Origin: Sarocladium kiliense
Lineage: Eukaryota > Ascomycota > Sordariomycetes > Hypocreales > Sarocladiaceae
NCBI GenBank assembly: GCA_030734395.1
Contig: JAUZTG010000042.1
Coordinates: forward strand, 2,728,001 to 2,792,000
Reading direction: 5' to 3'
Length of the DNA stretch: 64,000 nt
Numbering within the stretch: the first letter of the stretch is position 1; each line of letters begins with the position of its first letter. Shown piece by piece: positions 10,640 to 21,437 of the stretch. Position numbers and translations under genes: made by a program. Under the pieces are notes generated by a model. That model searched no databases and was not told where the DNA came from. It worked only from the letters and a program-made list of their open reading frames with translations.

Positions 10640-10930
10640 GTCGCTACGGGCCTTCTTTGTGCCTTTTCTTTGTGCAGACATCTGCTGATGGCCATGTGAA
10701 GGGACAGATATCTGGCTACGCACCCGACGGCAGGCTGCAGACGAGGCGAAACTTGCTTGCTCATGGTCTAAGTATCACTGAGGGACATATAGCAGGAAGA
10801 TTGTCTGCTGGTACAGATAGAAACTTGCTCGAATCTTGTGTTTATCTAGGCACAGCAACCCGTGCTCATAACCGCGCTAAATAAGTATCTTGCATGTCCC
10901 AGTGTAGATACCAACGAGCCTGCTAAAAGG

Positions 10931-12317
10931 CTAGACTTGTTTGATGATGTCCTGAACACCACACTCAGCACTTTCTTCGAGAATTGTCACGCCTTCTTGA
11001 GGGAAGAAGGGTACAGGGCTCATCGGCTGGCGGCCTCCAAGCAGCTCGTAGATTCGGTCTAGGTCCTGCAGCATCTGTTTCCGCCTCCATGCATCTTCTT
11101 GGTCCTTCTTGTTCGGCGAAGATGCGTCTTCTCCCAAAGTATCCACATTGACCCCGATGCGAACAAGGCTGGGCGAGGGTGGCGGTGTCCAGGGATGCTT
11201 GGTTGGTGCCTCCCTGCGCTGATCCACGGTCTCACTGAAGATCGAAAGATTCTCATATCGTGGTGAGTGCTTGAGGCGAGTCGGAGGGCCGTCAAGGGAT
11301 TGAGGCAAAGGTGGCCAACTGCCTTCTCTGTCACTATCCTCGTCCCATTCGTCTTGGTCTCGGGCGCTGTCAATCTGACCATGAAGGAGGTCAAGAAACT
11401 GGGTCCCTGGCGTCAGGCAGCCCTCAGATGAGCCTTCTCTCGTGGACGCCTATCACTTCGTCAGTCCTATTCAATTGAACTCCATAAGATGTGGCGATAG
11501 ATCTCACCGTAGCTTCCTCAAGACAGCCAATATTCCTGACAATCCTCGCATCCGCAATTGGTCTTCCACCCATGACGTGAAATCCGAATCCGGTTGCAGC
11601 GCCAGGCATTATCTCATCGTTGGCAACTGCATTGAGACTGAGGAACGTCCTATCCGCGGCACCCGGTCGACATTGTGCGCAGATTTGGTACTCGCACTCA
11701 GACTCCAACATCTCGGTCCAAGGATCCACTCCACGAAGATGGTACAAGGGATGGGGCAGAACTTCAGCATGTTGGCCAGTCAATAGCAGCTTCCGGCGGG
11801 CTTCTTCGGCAGAGATGACTGTGTGGACCTAGATGTTGTCAGTATGCAAGACGATATGAGGTGTCCTTGGCTGACATTGTCTCTCTGCTTGAGAATGGTA
11901 GCAATTTGGTCTGGGCGATAGGCTGTCATTTGCTGAGGAGTGATCTCATCAAAGAAGCTGAGACTGCTCTCGCGTGCGGCCCGGCTCCTCTTTCGAAGCC
12001 CAACGCGAGAGACCAGGTGGTCACCGAGTATGTCAAAGGTGCTCTGAGAACCCATTAGCATGCTGTGGTCACCTTTCCTACATACTTGGGCTCAGTACGG
12101 GATAGCCTTGAGAAAGGGCAAATTCAATGACATCCTCCCGATCTTGTGAACATCGGTAAACCCAGCCGAATTGGCCAGGACGCCGACAGTAGTCACAGAT
12201 GAGATCATGGCCATACAAGCGCGACATGGTGATGTGAGTGCATTGTGGTCTGAACTTTGGGCGACGCCATCGTTCACACAGCGCATCAATACCAAGTGAT
12301 ACAGAGGCAGGTGTCAT
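10931..12317 (-). CDS. Unrecognised protein with two Cys-x2-Cys pairs, 408 aa
   Basis: Four exons on the minus strand: 12317-12099, 12043-11876, 11828-11508, 11449-10931. Introns are 55, 47 and 58 bp with clean branch points (TGCTAAT, ACTGAC, GACTGAC); all junctions keep frame. I do not recognise a named family. An N-terminal CDYC (about residues 41-44) and a central CAQC (about 179-182), followed by RPGAADRTFLSLNAVANDE, suggest zinc co-ordination by two knuckles; similar Cys-rich blocks with RDRxWLSLD occur in uncharacterised Pezizomycotina proteins. A basic stretch (VGLRKRSRAAR) lies near residue 88. The C-terminal third is low in structure, with a Pro/Ser region (KHPWTPPPSPS) and a short helix WRRKQMLQDLDRIYELL. 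It is convergent with the CorA-like gene, 291 bp away. Location and role cannot be inferred. Confidence 0.75.
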
Positions 12318-13560
12318 GATGATGGTGAAGTGACTAGGGGCTTCGAGGTGTATGTTTGACCTGGAGCTTAGAAACGAGGAACATGGAATCCGCCACGAGG
12401 TAGAACGCGTGACGCGTGAGATCTCGGAAGTCGCGATGAAATGTTGTTTCTGCTCAACATTCTGCTTTCGTTGGAAGGTATAGATTGGCAGCTGATGGCC
12501 AGCCGTTGGGGTGACTGCCACCTGCCGACTCGCAACATCGGTCAACTGGCGACTTGTTAGAAGCCAAGAACATGATGGAGTGACTTCATGAGCCTCAGGC
12601 GAGCTTCCGCACATTCACTCTTTGCTAATAGCATCAGACTGTTGAAGTCTTTTGTATGGCCAATGCGATGATCAACCTCGTCATGGGAGCTCGGCCATAA
12701 GTATCTGGATTGCAGGATCTTCGTGTCTAATCATTGTTTCTAAGCGTGAAGCGTGAGCATTACATGCACTTGGGTCTCACACTTCACAGTGCCCTCATGT
12801 GTTGCCGCAGTGTCGAGGAAGTGAGGGCATCACGAGAGGTCAAAGGTGTTGCTGGTTCATAAGTCTTGTGGACTTGAGACAGAGCGAGATTGACTGTTGC
12901 TAAGCTCGTACCCAGTACATCCGTGCAGGGTTACTGTCGGTTGCTCAGCGCTCACACCAACAAAAACAAACCTCGGCTTAGGCTAGCTCCAGCCAATCAG
13001 GGCCATGCCCCGCACCCACCGTCAGCGCTGTCCGGCGTCCAGCTCAGTGTGTTGCTGTGTTGTCCTGCTCACAGCTGCTCCTCGCTGCAACGATTCACCT
13101 GCAGCAACTGAGTCTTGTCGCGGGAGCTGCACGACCCCCGGCGCGTCATCCAGCCTCAGACCTCCGTCCCTCTCAACCTTAACCTCGTCTCTCCTCCATC
13201 TCTTCCCTCGTTCCCCTCGTCTGCCAATCTCGACGAAACTGCTACTCTGGTGAGTCCCCACGTCCCCTCAAGTCAGTTCAATCGCCGTATCGCGCCCCAT
13301 TGTCGTTGTTTGCTGCCCCCCTTGCGCCCGAGACAGTTGTCGTTGGGCTGAGACCCTCGGCGGGTAAACAAATCCACCCCCATGCTCTCCAGACCACATG
13401 CTCTTCGAACCACCACGACGGCAGACAAGTTCCGATCAAAAGGGTCCTTTGCTGACTTGACAACCGTTTGACGTTCTAGCTCAGCGCCTTTGCATGATTG
13501 CGCCTGGCATCGAGTCCGACATCGACACCGACAAGCCCCGTCACTACACCGCTCGCCAAT
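12318..13560. promoter_or_regulatory. Divergent promoter region and Mpv17-like leader
   Basis: 1.24 kb between divergent starts. The right part is a C/T-rich leader (13040-13250). A plausible leader intron runs 13250-13479 (donor GTGAGT, branch GCTGAC, acceptor TTCTAG). A uORF at 13494-13571 crosses the next start codon. The left part has no recognised motif. Confidence 0.5.
13250..13479 (+). other. Candidate 5'-UTR intron of the Mpv17-like gene
   Basis: Donor GTGAGT directly after CTACTCTG, a GCTGAC branch about 20 nt before a TTCTAG acceptor, and a pyrimidine-rich leader upstream. Its removal would take out the ATG at about 13382. RNA evidence is needed to confirm it. Confidence 0.45.
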
Positions 13561-13571
13561 ATGTCTGTTAA
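13494..13571 (+). promoter_or_regulatory. 25-codon uORF overlapping the Mpv17-like start
   Basis: ATG at 13494, peptide beginning MIAPGIESD and ending RQYVC, with TAA at 13569-13571, eight bases past the main ATG at 13561 and in another frame. It is the first ATG after the proposed leader intron, so main-frame translation would need leaky scanning or a downstream transcription start. Confidence 0.45.
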
Positions 13572-14519
13572 GTTCGAGGAGACAGTCAAGAAGGCCCAGG
13601 ACGTCATGTCCGGCGCCGAAGGTGGCAACATTCCTGGGACCAGCGGCAAGCATCCGATCGCTGCCCGTGTCGGCACTGCCCTCACTGGTGGTCGCCAGAA
13701 TGCTGGCACCAAGGGCTACCTTGCTGTGAGTTAACGCTGCCATTCCCCTTCTTTCCATCTTCTTGGCGCCTTTCCAGCGTTAGCAGAGTAGTTGACTGAC
13801 TTCTTTATCCAATATATAGGCCTACATCAAGCAGATCGAAGAGCACCCGCTTCGCACCAAGGTCCTAACCGCCGGTACCCTCGCCGGTGCTCAGGAGCTA
13901 ATCGCTTCTTTCTTGGCCAAGGACCGCAACAAGCATGGTAACTACTTCACCTCTCGCGTGCCCAAGATGGCAGCCTATGGGGCCTTTGTCAGCGCGCCCA
14001 TGGGCCATGTCATGATCTGGATGCTGCAGAAGGTCTTCGCCAACCGCACCAGCCTGAAGTCCAAGATCCTGCAAATCCTGGCCAGCAACCTGATTGTATG
14101 TCTATGATCCACTTCTGAGGCCTTGTATTCTGCTCTTGTTTTCTAGGTGGCTAATTTGACTGTAGATTGCTCCGATCCAAAATGTGGTGTACCTCGTTGC
14201 CATGGCGCTCATTGCCGGCGCCAGAACGTACCACCAAGTGCGCGCCACGGTCCGTGTCGGCTTCTGGAAGGTGATGCGCGTCTCGTGGATCGTTTCCCCG
14301 ATCTGCCTCGCCTTTGCGCAGAAGTTCGTCCCCGAGAACCTGTGGGTGCCCTTCTTCAACTTGGTCGGCTTCATCATCGGCACCTATATCAACACCGTCA
14401 CGAAGAAGAAGAGACTGGCAGCTCTTCGCAAGAAGCACTTCGGTGACGGCCGTTCGAGCGGCATGGGTCCCCGTCAGGACGATTATGCCCCTTCCATTGG
14501 TCCCAACCCTCCGTACTAA
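13561..14519 (+). CDS. Mpv17/PMP22-family organelle membrane protein
   Basis: Three exons: 13561-13725, 13820-14095, 14166-14519, giving 264 residues. Introns are 94 and 70 bp with GTGAGT and GTATGT donors. The family comprises four-helix membrane proteins of peroxisomes and mitochondrial inner membrane (PXMP2, Mpv17, Sym1). The family pattern is seen in YIKQIEEHPLRTKVLTAGTL near residue 57, in membrane segments near 75, 105, 150 and 215, and in the C-terminal block FVPENLWVPFFNLVGFIIGT. The tail KKKRLAALRKKHFGDG is basic and ends in disordered Pro/Gly. The first 55 residues are Gly/Lys/Ala-rich and hydrophilic, not a clear mitochondrial presequence, which favours a peroxisomal location as in fungal PMP22-like proteins; that is inference. 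Start chosen at the first in-frame ATG. Confidence 0.87.
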
Positions 14520-16325
14520 ATGATACTGGGGGGAGGTTTAAGGCATTGCTAGAGGGTATGCGTAGTCGCGAGGGAGTATAATGCGAAAAACGAACACCAC
14601 TCTGGGTACGACTAAGCTTGCTCGGCACGACGGACGCAAGTATCTATTGTCAACTGTCTGGAAGGATGGCAAAAACGTCGGAACGGCGCGCGCGGGAAGG
14701 GTTCTGCTTGCTGGGCTGGTTCTGGATCTCTATGTACAAAGTTTTTTATTTTGGCCTGGCTTTATGTGACTTAGTGTTGGTTGGTTGTGATTGCAATTAC
14801 AGGGGAGGATATTAGACGAAGAGATGATGCTGGATCTTACTACGAGATTTTAGAATGTGTTCGCTTGATGCTTGTACGATGCGCATGACGGTAAGGATCA
14901 GTGTGCATTCTGAAGACCCTAGATATGGCTCACCGCTTATCACAGATGTAATAGAAGTTTTCACACAAGACTTTGAATTGATCAAATATCATTACGCGAG
15001 TTATCAGACCTTCTAATCAAGGCAAGCTACAGTATAATGCTGTTTGATAGCATGAAAGGGCTACATACAGGGTAGGGAACTTAGGCGGTCGGTCGGGAAG
15101 CACGGGAAACAGAGTGTGGTTGGTTGGCTGGCGCGCGTCAAAAGGGAGTGAATGGGATTCCCCACACTTAGAACCCCTGAAAATGAGATAATGAGCGAGA
15201 GGAGAACTTGAGCTTGAGCTTGGGAGCGAAAACGGCGCCGGTTCCCCTGAGAGCCGCCACGACTGCCAGGCTAGGCTTAGCACAACCTTACGGGGCACAG
15301 TCCAGGAACCAGGAATGGGGAGCTTAGCAGAAAAACCAGAGAGAGCTCCGGATTTCTGCGTGCACTGTGTTGGCTGACTGAATGCCAGATGACTTTGAGA
15401 GACTCAGTCTCCTACAGGGCTCGGTGATAAAAGTCGGGACGGATGGAGATGGGTCCCAGCTACAGGGGAAGGGGAGGGACGTGCTGCTGCAGGTGCCTCT
15501 TGGATGTGGACCGGCAGTGTGGAGGAGATTGGTTCTAGCGACAAGGAGAGGAACATGTCTCGAGACTTCTGAAGCAATGCAACAACAGCCAGGCCGTCAG
15601 TCAATTCTCCAAGTCAGTGCAGCGCAGCGCAGTGCAGAGGTGGTGTGCAGCCTTCAGTTTGGGAGCACGACAAGGATCCAGGGGTCAGGGGGGCCTGTGT
15701 GTACTCCGACTACCTTAGCAGCGGGTACAGCGCAAAGGGGGGGCAGGCAATCAACACAATTTCTCCCCACGCCCATCCTATTTCGTCCCTTCTCCAAAGT
15801 AAAGAGCGACGGCTTGCTCTGTAATAATTCTCGACTTCTGCTGCTGTATTGGGAGCTGGGGTTCCTTGCTGGCGAAGGACGCATCATTCATTCATTTGGA
15901 ATTCCTACCGTGTCACCATACACAGACGGGTGAGTCGGGTTGCTTGGAATGGAAAACCACCCGTGGCAAGCTGAGCACCCTGACATTGACATGGACAGTC
16001 GACTATCGGCATCGTGGCCCCTGCCTTTCGACCCAATCGACCACACGCCTAATATTTCCTCACTCGATCGATCTCAACGTCGAAATCCTGGCCCCAACAC
16101 TTCATCCACATCCAAAGGCCCTCTTCCGTGTCGATGCGCCAGAACTGCCGTCCCATGTCGACATAGCACCCCTGAGACGCCCTGGTTTTGACAGCCCGCC
16201 ATTTCTCCGTCCGTCCACGACGCGACTTGTTCTGCTCCCAATCACTCGAGCACAGATCTTGGGCCGAGTACGGAAGAACTTATGATCAGAGTCTTAAACA
16301 TCATCTCCCATCGCCCTGAAGCGAT
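14520..16325. other. 3' region of the Mpv17-like gene and promoter of the ADF-H gene
   Basis: 1.8 kb. The first 400 bp is probably 3' UTR. Between about 15,000 and 16,300 only short unsupported frames exist. The right end holds a C/T-rich leader and a uORF at 16282-16335. No repeat or RNA gene was recognised. Confidence 0.4.
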
Positions 16326-16335
16326 ATGTCTCTGA
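16282..16335 (+). promoter_or_regulatory. 17-codon uORF overlapping the ADF-H gene start
   Basis: ATG at 16282, peptide beginning MIRVLNIISHRP, with TGA at 16333-16335, so it ends seven bases after the main ATG at 16326 in another frame. The geometry is the same as at the RAD9 and Mpv17-like starts. Confidence 0.45.
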
Positions 16336-19300
16336 ACGGGTTGGACGACCCCAAGGTCATCCAGGCCTACGAGGCTTCTGGCGAGCCTGGCGCTTGGTAT
16401 GTGCCAATACGTCGAGACTGCTCCAGAGTTACAAGCCTCTTGTTACTGACACACCATTGAACAACAGGTTTGTTCTCAAATACGCGACTCGCGATGAAGT
16501 TGAACTCCTCGAAAGCGGCACGGGTGGCCTGCCCGAGCTCCGGAAAGCCGTCGAGAGCTATGAGGAGACAAGTCCCTTGTATGGCTTCCTCCGCTATAGA
16601 AGGCGCGTCGTCATCATCAGGTATCTTCCCGAGGGCTGCTCACGCTTAATACAAGGTATGCATTGATTCCATGAACCTTTCTCTGTGACATTGGACTGAT
16701 CCTCCCAGCACGCGTGGCCGTCCATTTCAACGCCGTATGCGAACGTTTCTCTCCACACGACACAACCTTCGAAATCACAGCTGCCGAGGAATTGAGGGAC
16801 TCAAAGCTCTCTGCTGCCTGCTCTCTACATGCTGCATCTGCCTCCAATGCTTCATCCTCGAGCTCGAACCGACGTCGCCGACTGAATGAAATCGCCGAGG
16901 AGGATGAAGATGAGCTCCAGCAACGGGCGCCTAAGCGTCAGTCTATGACTTTGAAGAATGAAGAGCTTACCGCCCAGGCCACTCCGACATCGCCAGAACC
17001 TGAAGTGACCCTGAACTCAGAATTGGCCGCTTCCCCTGATCAGAGCAAATTCTCGGCCGCGTCCACTTCTGATGTCCCTCAATTTGTTGGCGCTGATGCG
17101 TACCCAACCTCACCGACAGACTCTGAAGAAGCTCCGAGGAGGATGAGCACGCAGTCGGGACGACAGGAGAGCCTCAATTATTCATACTACCCATATAGCA
17201 AGCCCAAGGTCAAGTTGGGGCCCCGCCCTTCGCTGGATGTCAGTGCACGGCCGCAGACAGCTGGCAACTTTCGACCCGTGTCGTCCATACCAGCTGGCCT
17301 CAAGATGTTTGGCACCAAGGGCGCAAAAAAGTCCGGAACCTTCAAATCGAAGAATTCAGATGGCCTGCCTTCCCCTGGCGAGGACATGTCACTTCCTGCT
17401 TCGGTTCCGGCTTCTGAAGATTCGCAGACAACGTATTTCGAGACCGCCCGGCCTAACACAAGCTCAGGCGTAACGTTAGCACCCAAGTCGCCCAGTGCCA
17501 TGTCCAGCACCACTATCAAGCAGGGCATGACGCCCGAAAAAGCCCGATTGATGAAAGCAAAGAAGATGCGGGAGAAGAAGAAGGCCCAGGCAGCTCAGCC
17601 ACCGGTTCCCGCAATCCCAGCTTTCGACAAACTAGCTCAGCCAGCACAGGAGGAGACTGCCTCAGCTCATACACCAGAAGAACCAAAGGAATCTGTACCA
17701 GAGGATGCAGGGGACCAGTTGGACCCCGAGGCTCAGAAGAGGGTTACCATGATCAAGGCCGACTCGGCAATTGCAATTGATGCCACCCCGAGCGCGACTG
17801 CCGCGAACACCGATGAAGCTTCAGTTCTTACGCAATCGGATTCGAGACCTACGAGTCCCGTAATCGCGCTTTCGGACGTCGACCAGTCAACTAAGGCGTC
17901 TTCTGTATCGGAGGGAACAGACGAAACTGTGGAGGGCAAACGGGCGGAAATTGAGGACGATGTAACATCCCAAGAGACGCCACAAGAGTCAGAGTCAGTT
18001 TCAGCAACGGCACAACATCCCGACGTGGATGACGTTGAAAGAGTTGATACTACGAGCCTGGCTGACGCAACGGATGCGACCGAGTCTGAATCTGTTGAGC
18101 ACGAAACGGCCAAAGAACCAACCGAGCAAGCTCAAGCACATATTGCGCACGAATTGCCTACTGAAATGGCCGAATCTCAAAGGCAGGATGAGAACACTGT
18201 TGAAGCTGCGCCTGCTGTTGTCGAAACTCCGGAGCCAGCAATGGCGGCACCAGTGTCAAGGTTCTCATCCAAGGCCATTCCTAATCCCGCCAGTACAGGT
18301 GCTTCAGAGGTGAACGAAATTAACGGAAGTTCTCGAGAGGAGGCTACCTCTCAGGTCGACCCGTCTGCATCTGGAGATCACGAAGCAAGCGCTCCCACAA
18401 CGCCGTCGAGCCTGACAAGGCAGTATTCAGTATCCAAGAGAGACTTGCGTAAGGCAACAAAGGCAGCAGCTAGCCCATCACCAGTCCTCGAAGGACCTAC
18501 CGTTCTTGTGGATCAGTCTGCGTTGGTTGAGGAGGGCTCGGATGCCCAAGCGGTCGACGACCATAGTGATGCGGAGACCATTTCGGCAACCACCAAACCC
18601 AAGCGCAAGCCTGCAGTCGAGCCTATCCGAACGGACCTTCCAACTAGACCCGTGTCACGTACCGAGACGGACTTTGCCGACGATGAGAGCCTCTTGAACG
18701 AGCTTCAAAGTGCCACTGTGGAGGAGGCGAAGCCAATGTTCGTGGCCAAGACTCCTGTAACGCCAGTCTTCCCGACTCCTTTCAGTGCTGACACACCTCC
18801 TCCGCCGAATGCGTCGGCACCTCCTGCTCGTGGCGGACACATGGTGCGGACCGTTTCGAATCCTGTTAGAGGCAGCTTCGTTATGCCACCATCGGATGTC
18901 AGCCAGTCTTCTGCTCGGTCCATGAGCGGTGGAGCAGCTTATCTCCACAAGATCACACAGCAGCAGCAAGCGGGAGCGAATCTGGCCAAGAAGACGAACA
19001 TGGGCTCGAGCATCTCGAAGCGTATTAAGGCGTTGGAGATGCTTTCGGTGGAGCCCAAGGACGCGAAGCCAGCGGTGCCCGGACGGGAACGACCGTCGTC
19101 CACTTTCTTCTCGGTCAAAAAGGGCAGGACACCCTCGAGATCACCGTCTGTCATGGAGAGGGCCAGTTCTTTCAACATAAAGCCTGAACCACCATCAACA
19201 CCTCACTCAAGAGAGGTGTCCCCTGAAGCAGAGAAGCAGCTTAGCCGGCGCCAGAGGGAGAGATCTGGTTCTGTTGCGAGCAGGCTGTCCATGTTCGAAC

Positions 19301-20487
19301 CTCCTGCAGGAGCCCCCAGCTCAACTCACCACTCTCCCCACAACTCGCCTCGTGGGCGCCCCGAGTCCATTTCCGTCACGGCAAAAATCATCAGAGACCC
19401 TGAGGCGCCGCTTGACGCACCGAAGGATCCTTCGCACTTCGGGCATCTCGACCTGAAGCAGTCGCCTCTCGTCGTTGATCACCAGCGTGCAGAACCCGCG
19501 CCACCTTCCGGACCAGCTGAGGCTATGGCAGCACTACTTGGCACGAAGGAGACAATCCAAGAGAGGCGGATCTCGAGAGAATCGATCCGATCTCAGTCTC
19601 ATGAGCGGGGCAAGGGTAGTACGTCGCGCCGCTCATCCTTGAGTGTGGTTAAGGACTTCATCAAGGAGCGGCGACGGTCTATCACGTCTCAGAGTAATGA
19701 TCCTCTGGCTACGCCCACTTTATCATCATCTGGCGGAAAATCTCCTTCTAGGCCGCCATCTGTTCACCAAACAAACAGCATTAGCCACCGTCTATCCTTC
19801 AGCAGCCATCGGTCATCTTTCGGCAAAGACCGCGAGATGGGTGTCACTTCACCAATTCCGCCCGAGACTCCTGGATTCGACGTTTCTGCCGATGAGGTCA
19901 AGTCCATGTCCAGCGAGAAGAGACGCTCGCGAGCAGGACGTCTCATGCGAAGGCTCTCCAACCTAGGCTCTCGTGGCAAGATTTCCACACCAGCCGGTCT
20001 CGCCGCAACAGTTACCGAGGAGGAGATCATCCCTGAGCTTCCGCCGCCTCGCCCCGCCACGACCGCGACAAGCACGGCTCCAGCTATTGTATCCTACATG
20101 GGCGACGTGAACGTACAATTCCCGGATAACCTCCTTTGGAAGCGACGGAATCTCTGCCTCGACGCGGCTGGCTATATCCTTCTCAGTGTCTCTGCCCAGC
20201 AGCAGACTACCAGAGCGGGTGCCGTGCAGGGGACAAAGAGGTACCACCTCAGTGACTTCCGCAGGCCCTACGCTCCAGACGTGGAGGTTCAAGAATTGCC
20301 TAACAGTGTCGTCCTGGATTTCATGGAGGGCAGTGGACTCCAGTTTGCCTGTGAGGACCGGGTTGGCCAGGCTAATGTGCTGCACAGTAAGCGCCCTCTT
20401 TTTTGATATAACCTCTTCCATGTCCTAACCAGCTCCGTAGTTCTCCAAGATGCGCACGCGAAGCACTCCCTCATGTTCCAAATGTAA
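16326..20487 (+). CDS. Large ADF-H (coactosin/Abp1-type) actin-binding protein, 1327 aa
   Basis: Four exons: 16326-16396, 16468-16655, 16709-20386, 20441-20487. The last exon is only 47 nt, with a GTAAGC donor, TCCTAACC branch and CGTAG acceptor. Residues about 24-130 form an ADF-homology domain: WFVLKYATRDEVELLESGTG, then LYGFLRYRRRVVIIRYLPE and RVAVHFNAVCERFSPHD, as in Abp1, drebrin and coactosin, which bind the sides of actin filaments. The long middle (about 150-1220) is disordered, Ser/Pro/Glu/Ala-rich with many SP/TP sites and a short Lys-rich helix (about 290-310). A conserved C-terminal block of about 100 residues (VQFPDNLLWKRRNLCLDAAG, then YHLSDFRRPYAPDVEVQELP) looks like a compact beta domain of unknown type. 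Endocytic or cortical actin scaffolding is the inferred role. Confidence 0.85.
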
Positions 20488-21437
20488 AGGAACACAGGCA
20501 ACCTTCTCCCGACCCAGTCCTTGAGGAAACATCTCCTTTCTTCAAATCACTCGACACTGCTCATCTTCCTCTTCTTACTTACACTTTTCTCATCACATGT
20601 CATTTGACTCATAGCGACACTTTTTCTATTTCTCATCTGCGATATCCCCAACCCAGATTCTCTCCACGCAAGAGACCTGGCGAATTTCCTTGGCATATAT
20701 AAACCTTTTTTCTTCCCCCCCAAAGCTGTCTGTTTTACCTATGAAGATTCGACCTTGCACGACATGTGCGCTCCATTTCCTTTTCAAGTCATCTACTCTT
20801 TGGCGGTTTGTTCTGTGTCATCAGCGAGACTGTCGATCCTCATTCTTGCTCTCTATCGAGGGGAGGAGAACAAATCCGTGGGTGGAGGACACGCCACGTA
20901 GAGAAGTTCTTGTATATACCACTACCAAGCCCCTTTATTCCCTTTCCTTCTCGAATCATCTTGGCAATGGGAGGAGGAGGAGTTGGGAGGGGCGAAAAAT
21001 GCCATCTTGTCGGTTGTGTCTCGACTACCATACTATCATACTTTACATTTTAAGCTTAAAATACTTGCCTCATCACAGTGACGAGATGATACGCCCAACC
21101 CCCTTGTCGGCGACAGCGCAAACAAAAGCTCATATGTCACACAAAGCATCATCTTTGTAAACGTTATTTATCTTGTCATTTATCTTCGCTCAAGCGAGGC
21201 TGCTAGCCGGCTTCATATAGTTTTCCATCGCAATTGCTGCGAAAAGCTCGATCTTATAAGTTCCGTACCATAGTGATTCCTTTCAGTAGTTTGTCGTCCC
21301 AGCGCCTGCTCAGAAGGTCATTAAAAAAAGCAATAAAAAGCAAAGAACTTTTCCTTCCCTGTCCCTATTTCTCTCGTGGTTGGGAAGAAACCAATCCTGT
21401 CTTATCGTTCGTGCAAAACCCTGCAGACGACATGTTC
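20488..21437. other. Convergent 3' region between the ADF-H gene and the Zn2Cys6 regulator
   Basis: 950 bp between two stop codons, T/C-rich on the + strand, holding both 3' UTRs. Short frames here have no coding character. No terminator element beyond T-rich runs was recognised. Confidence 0.4.
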
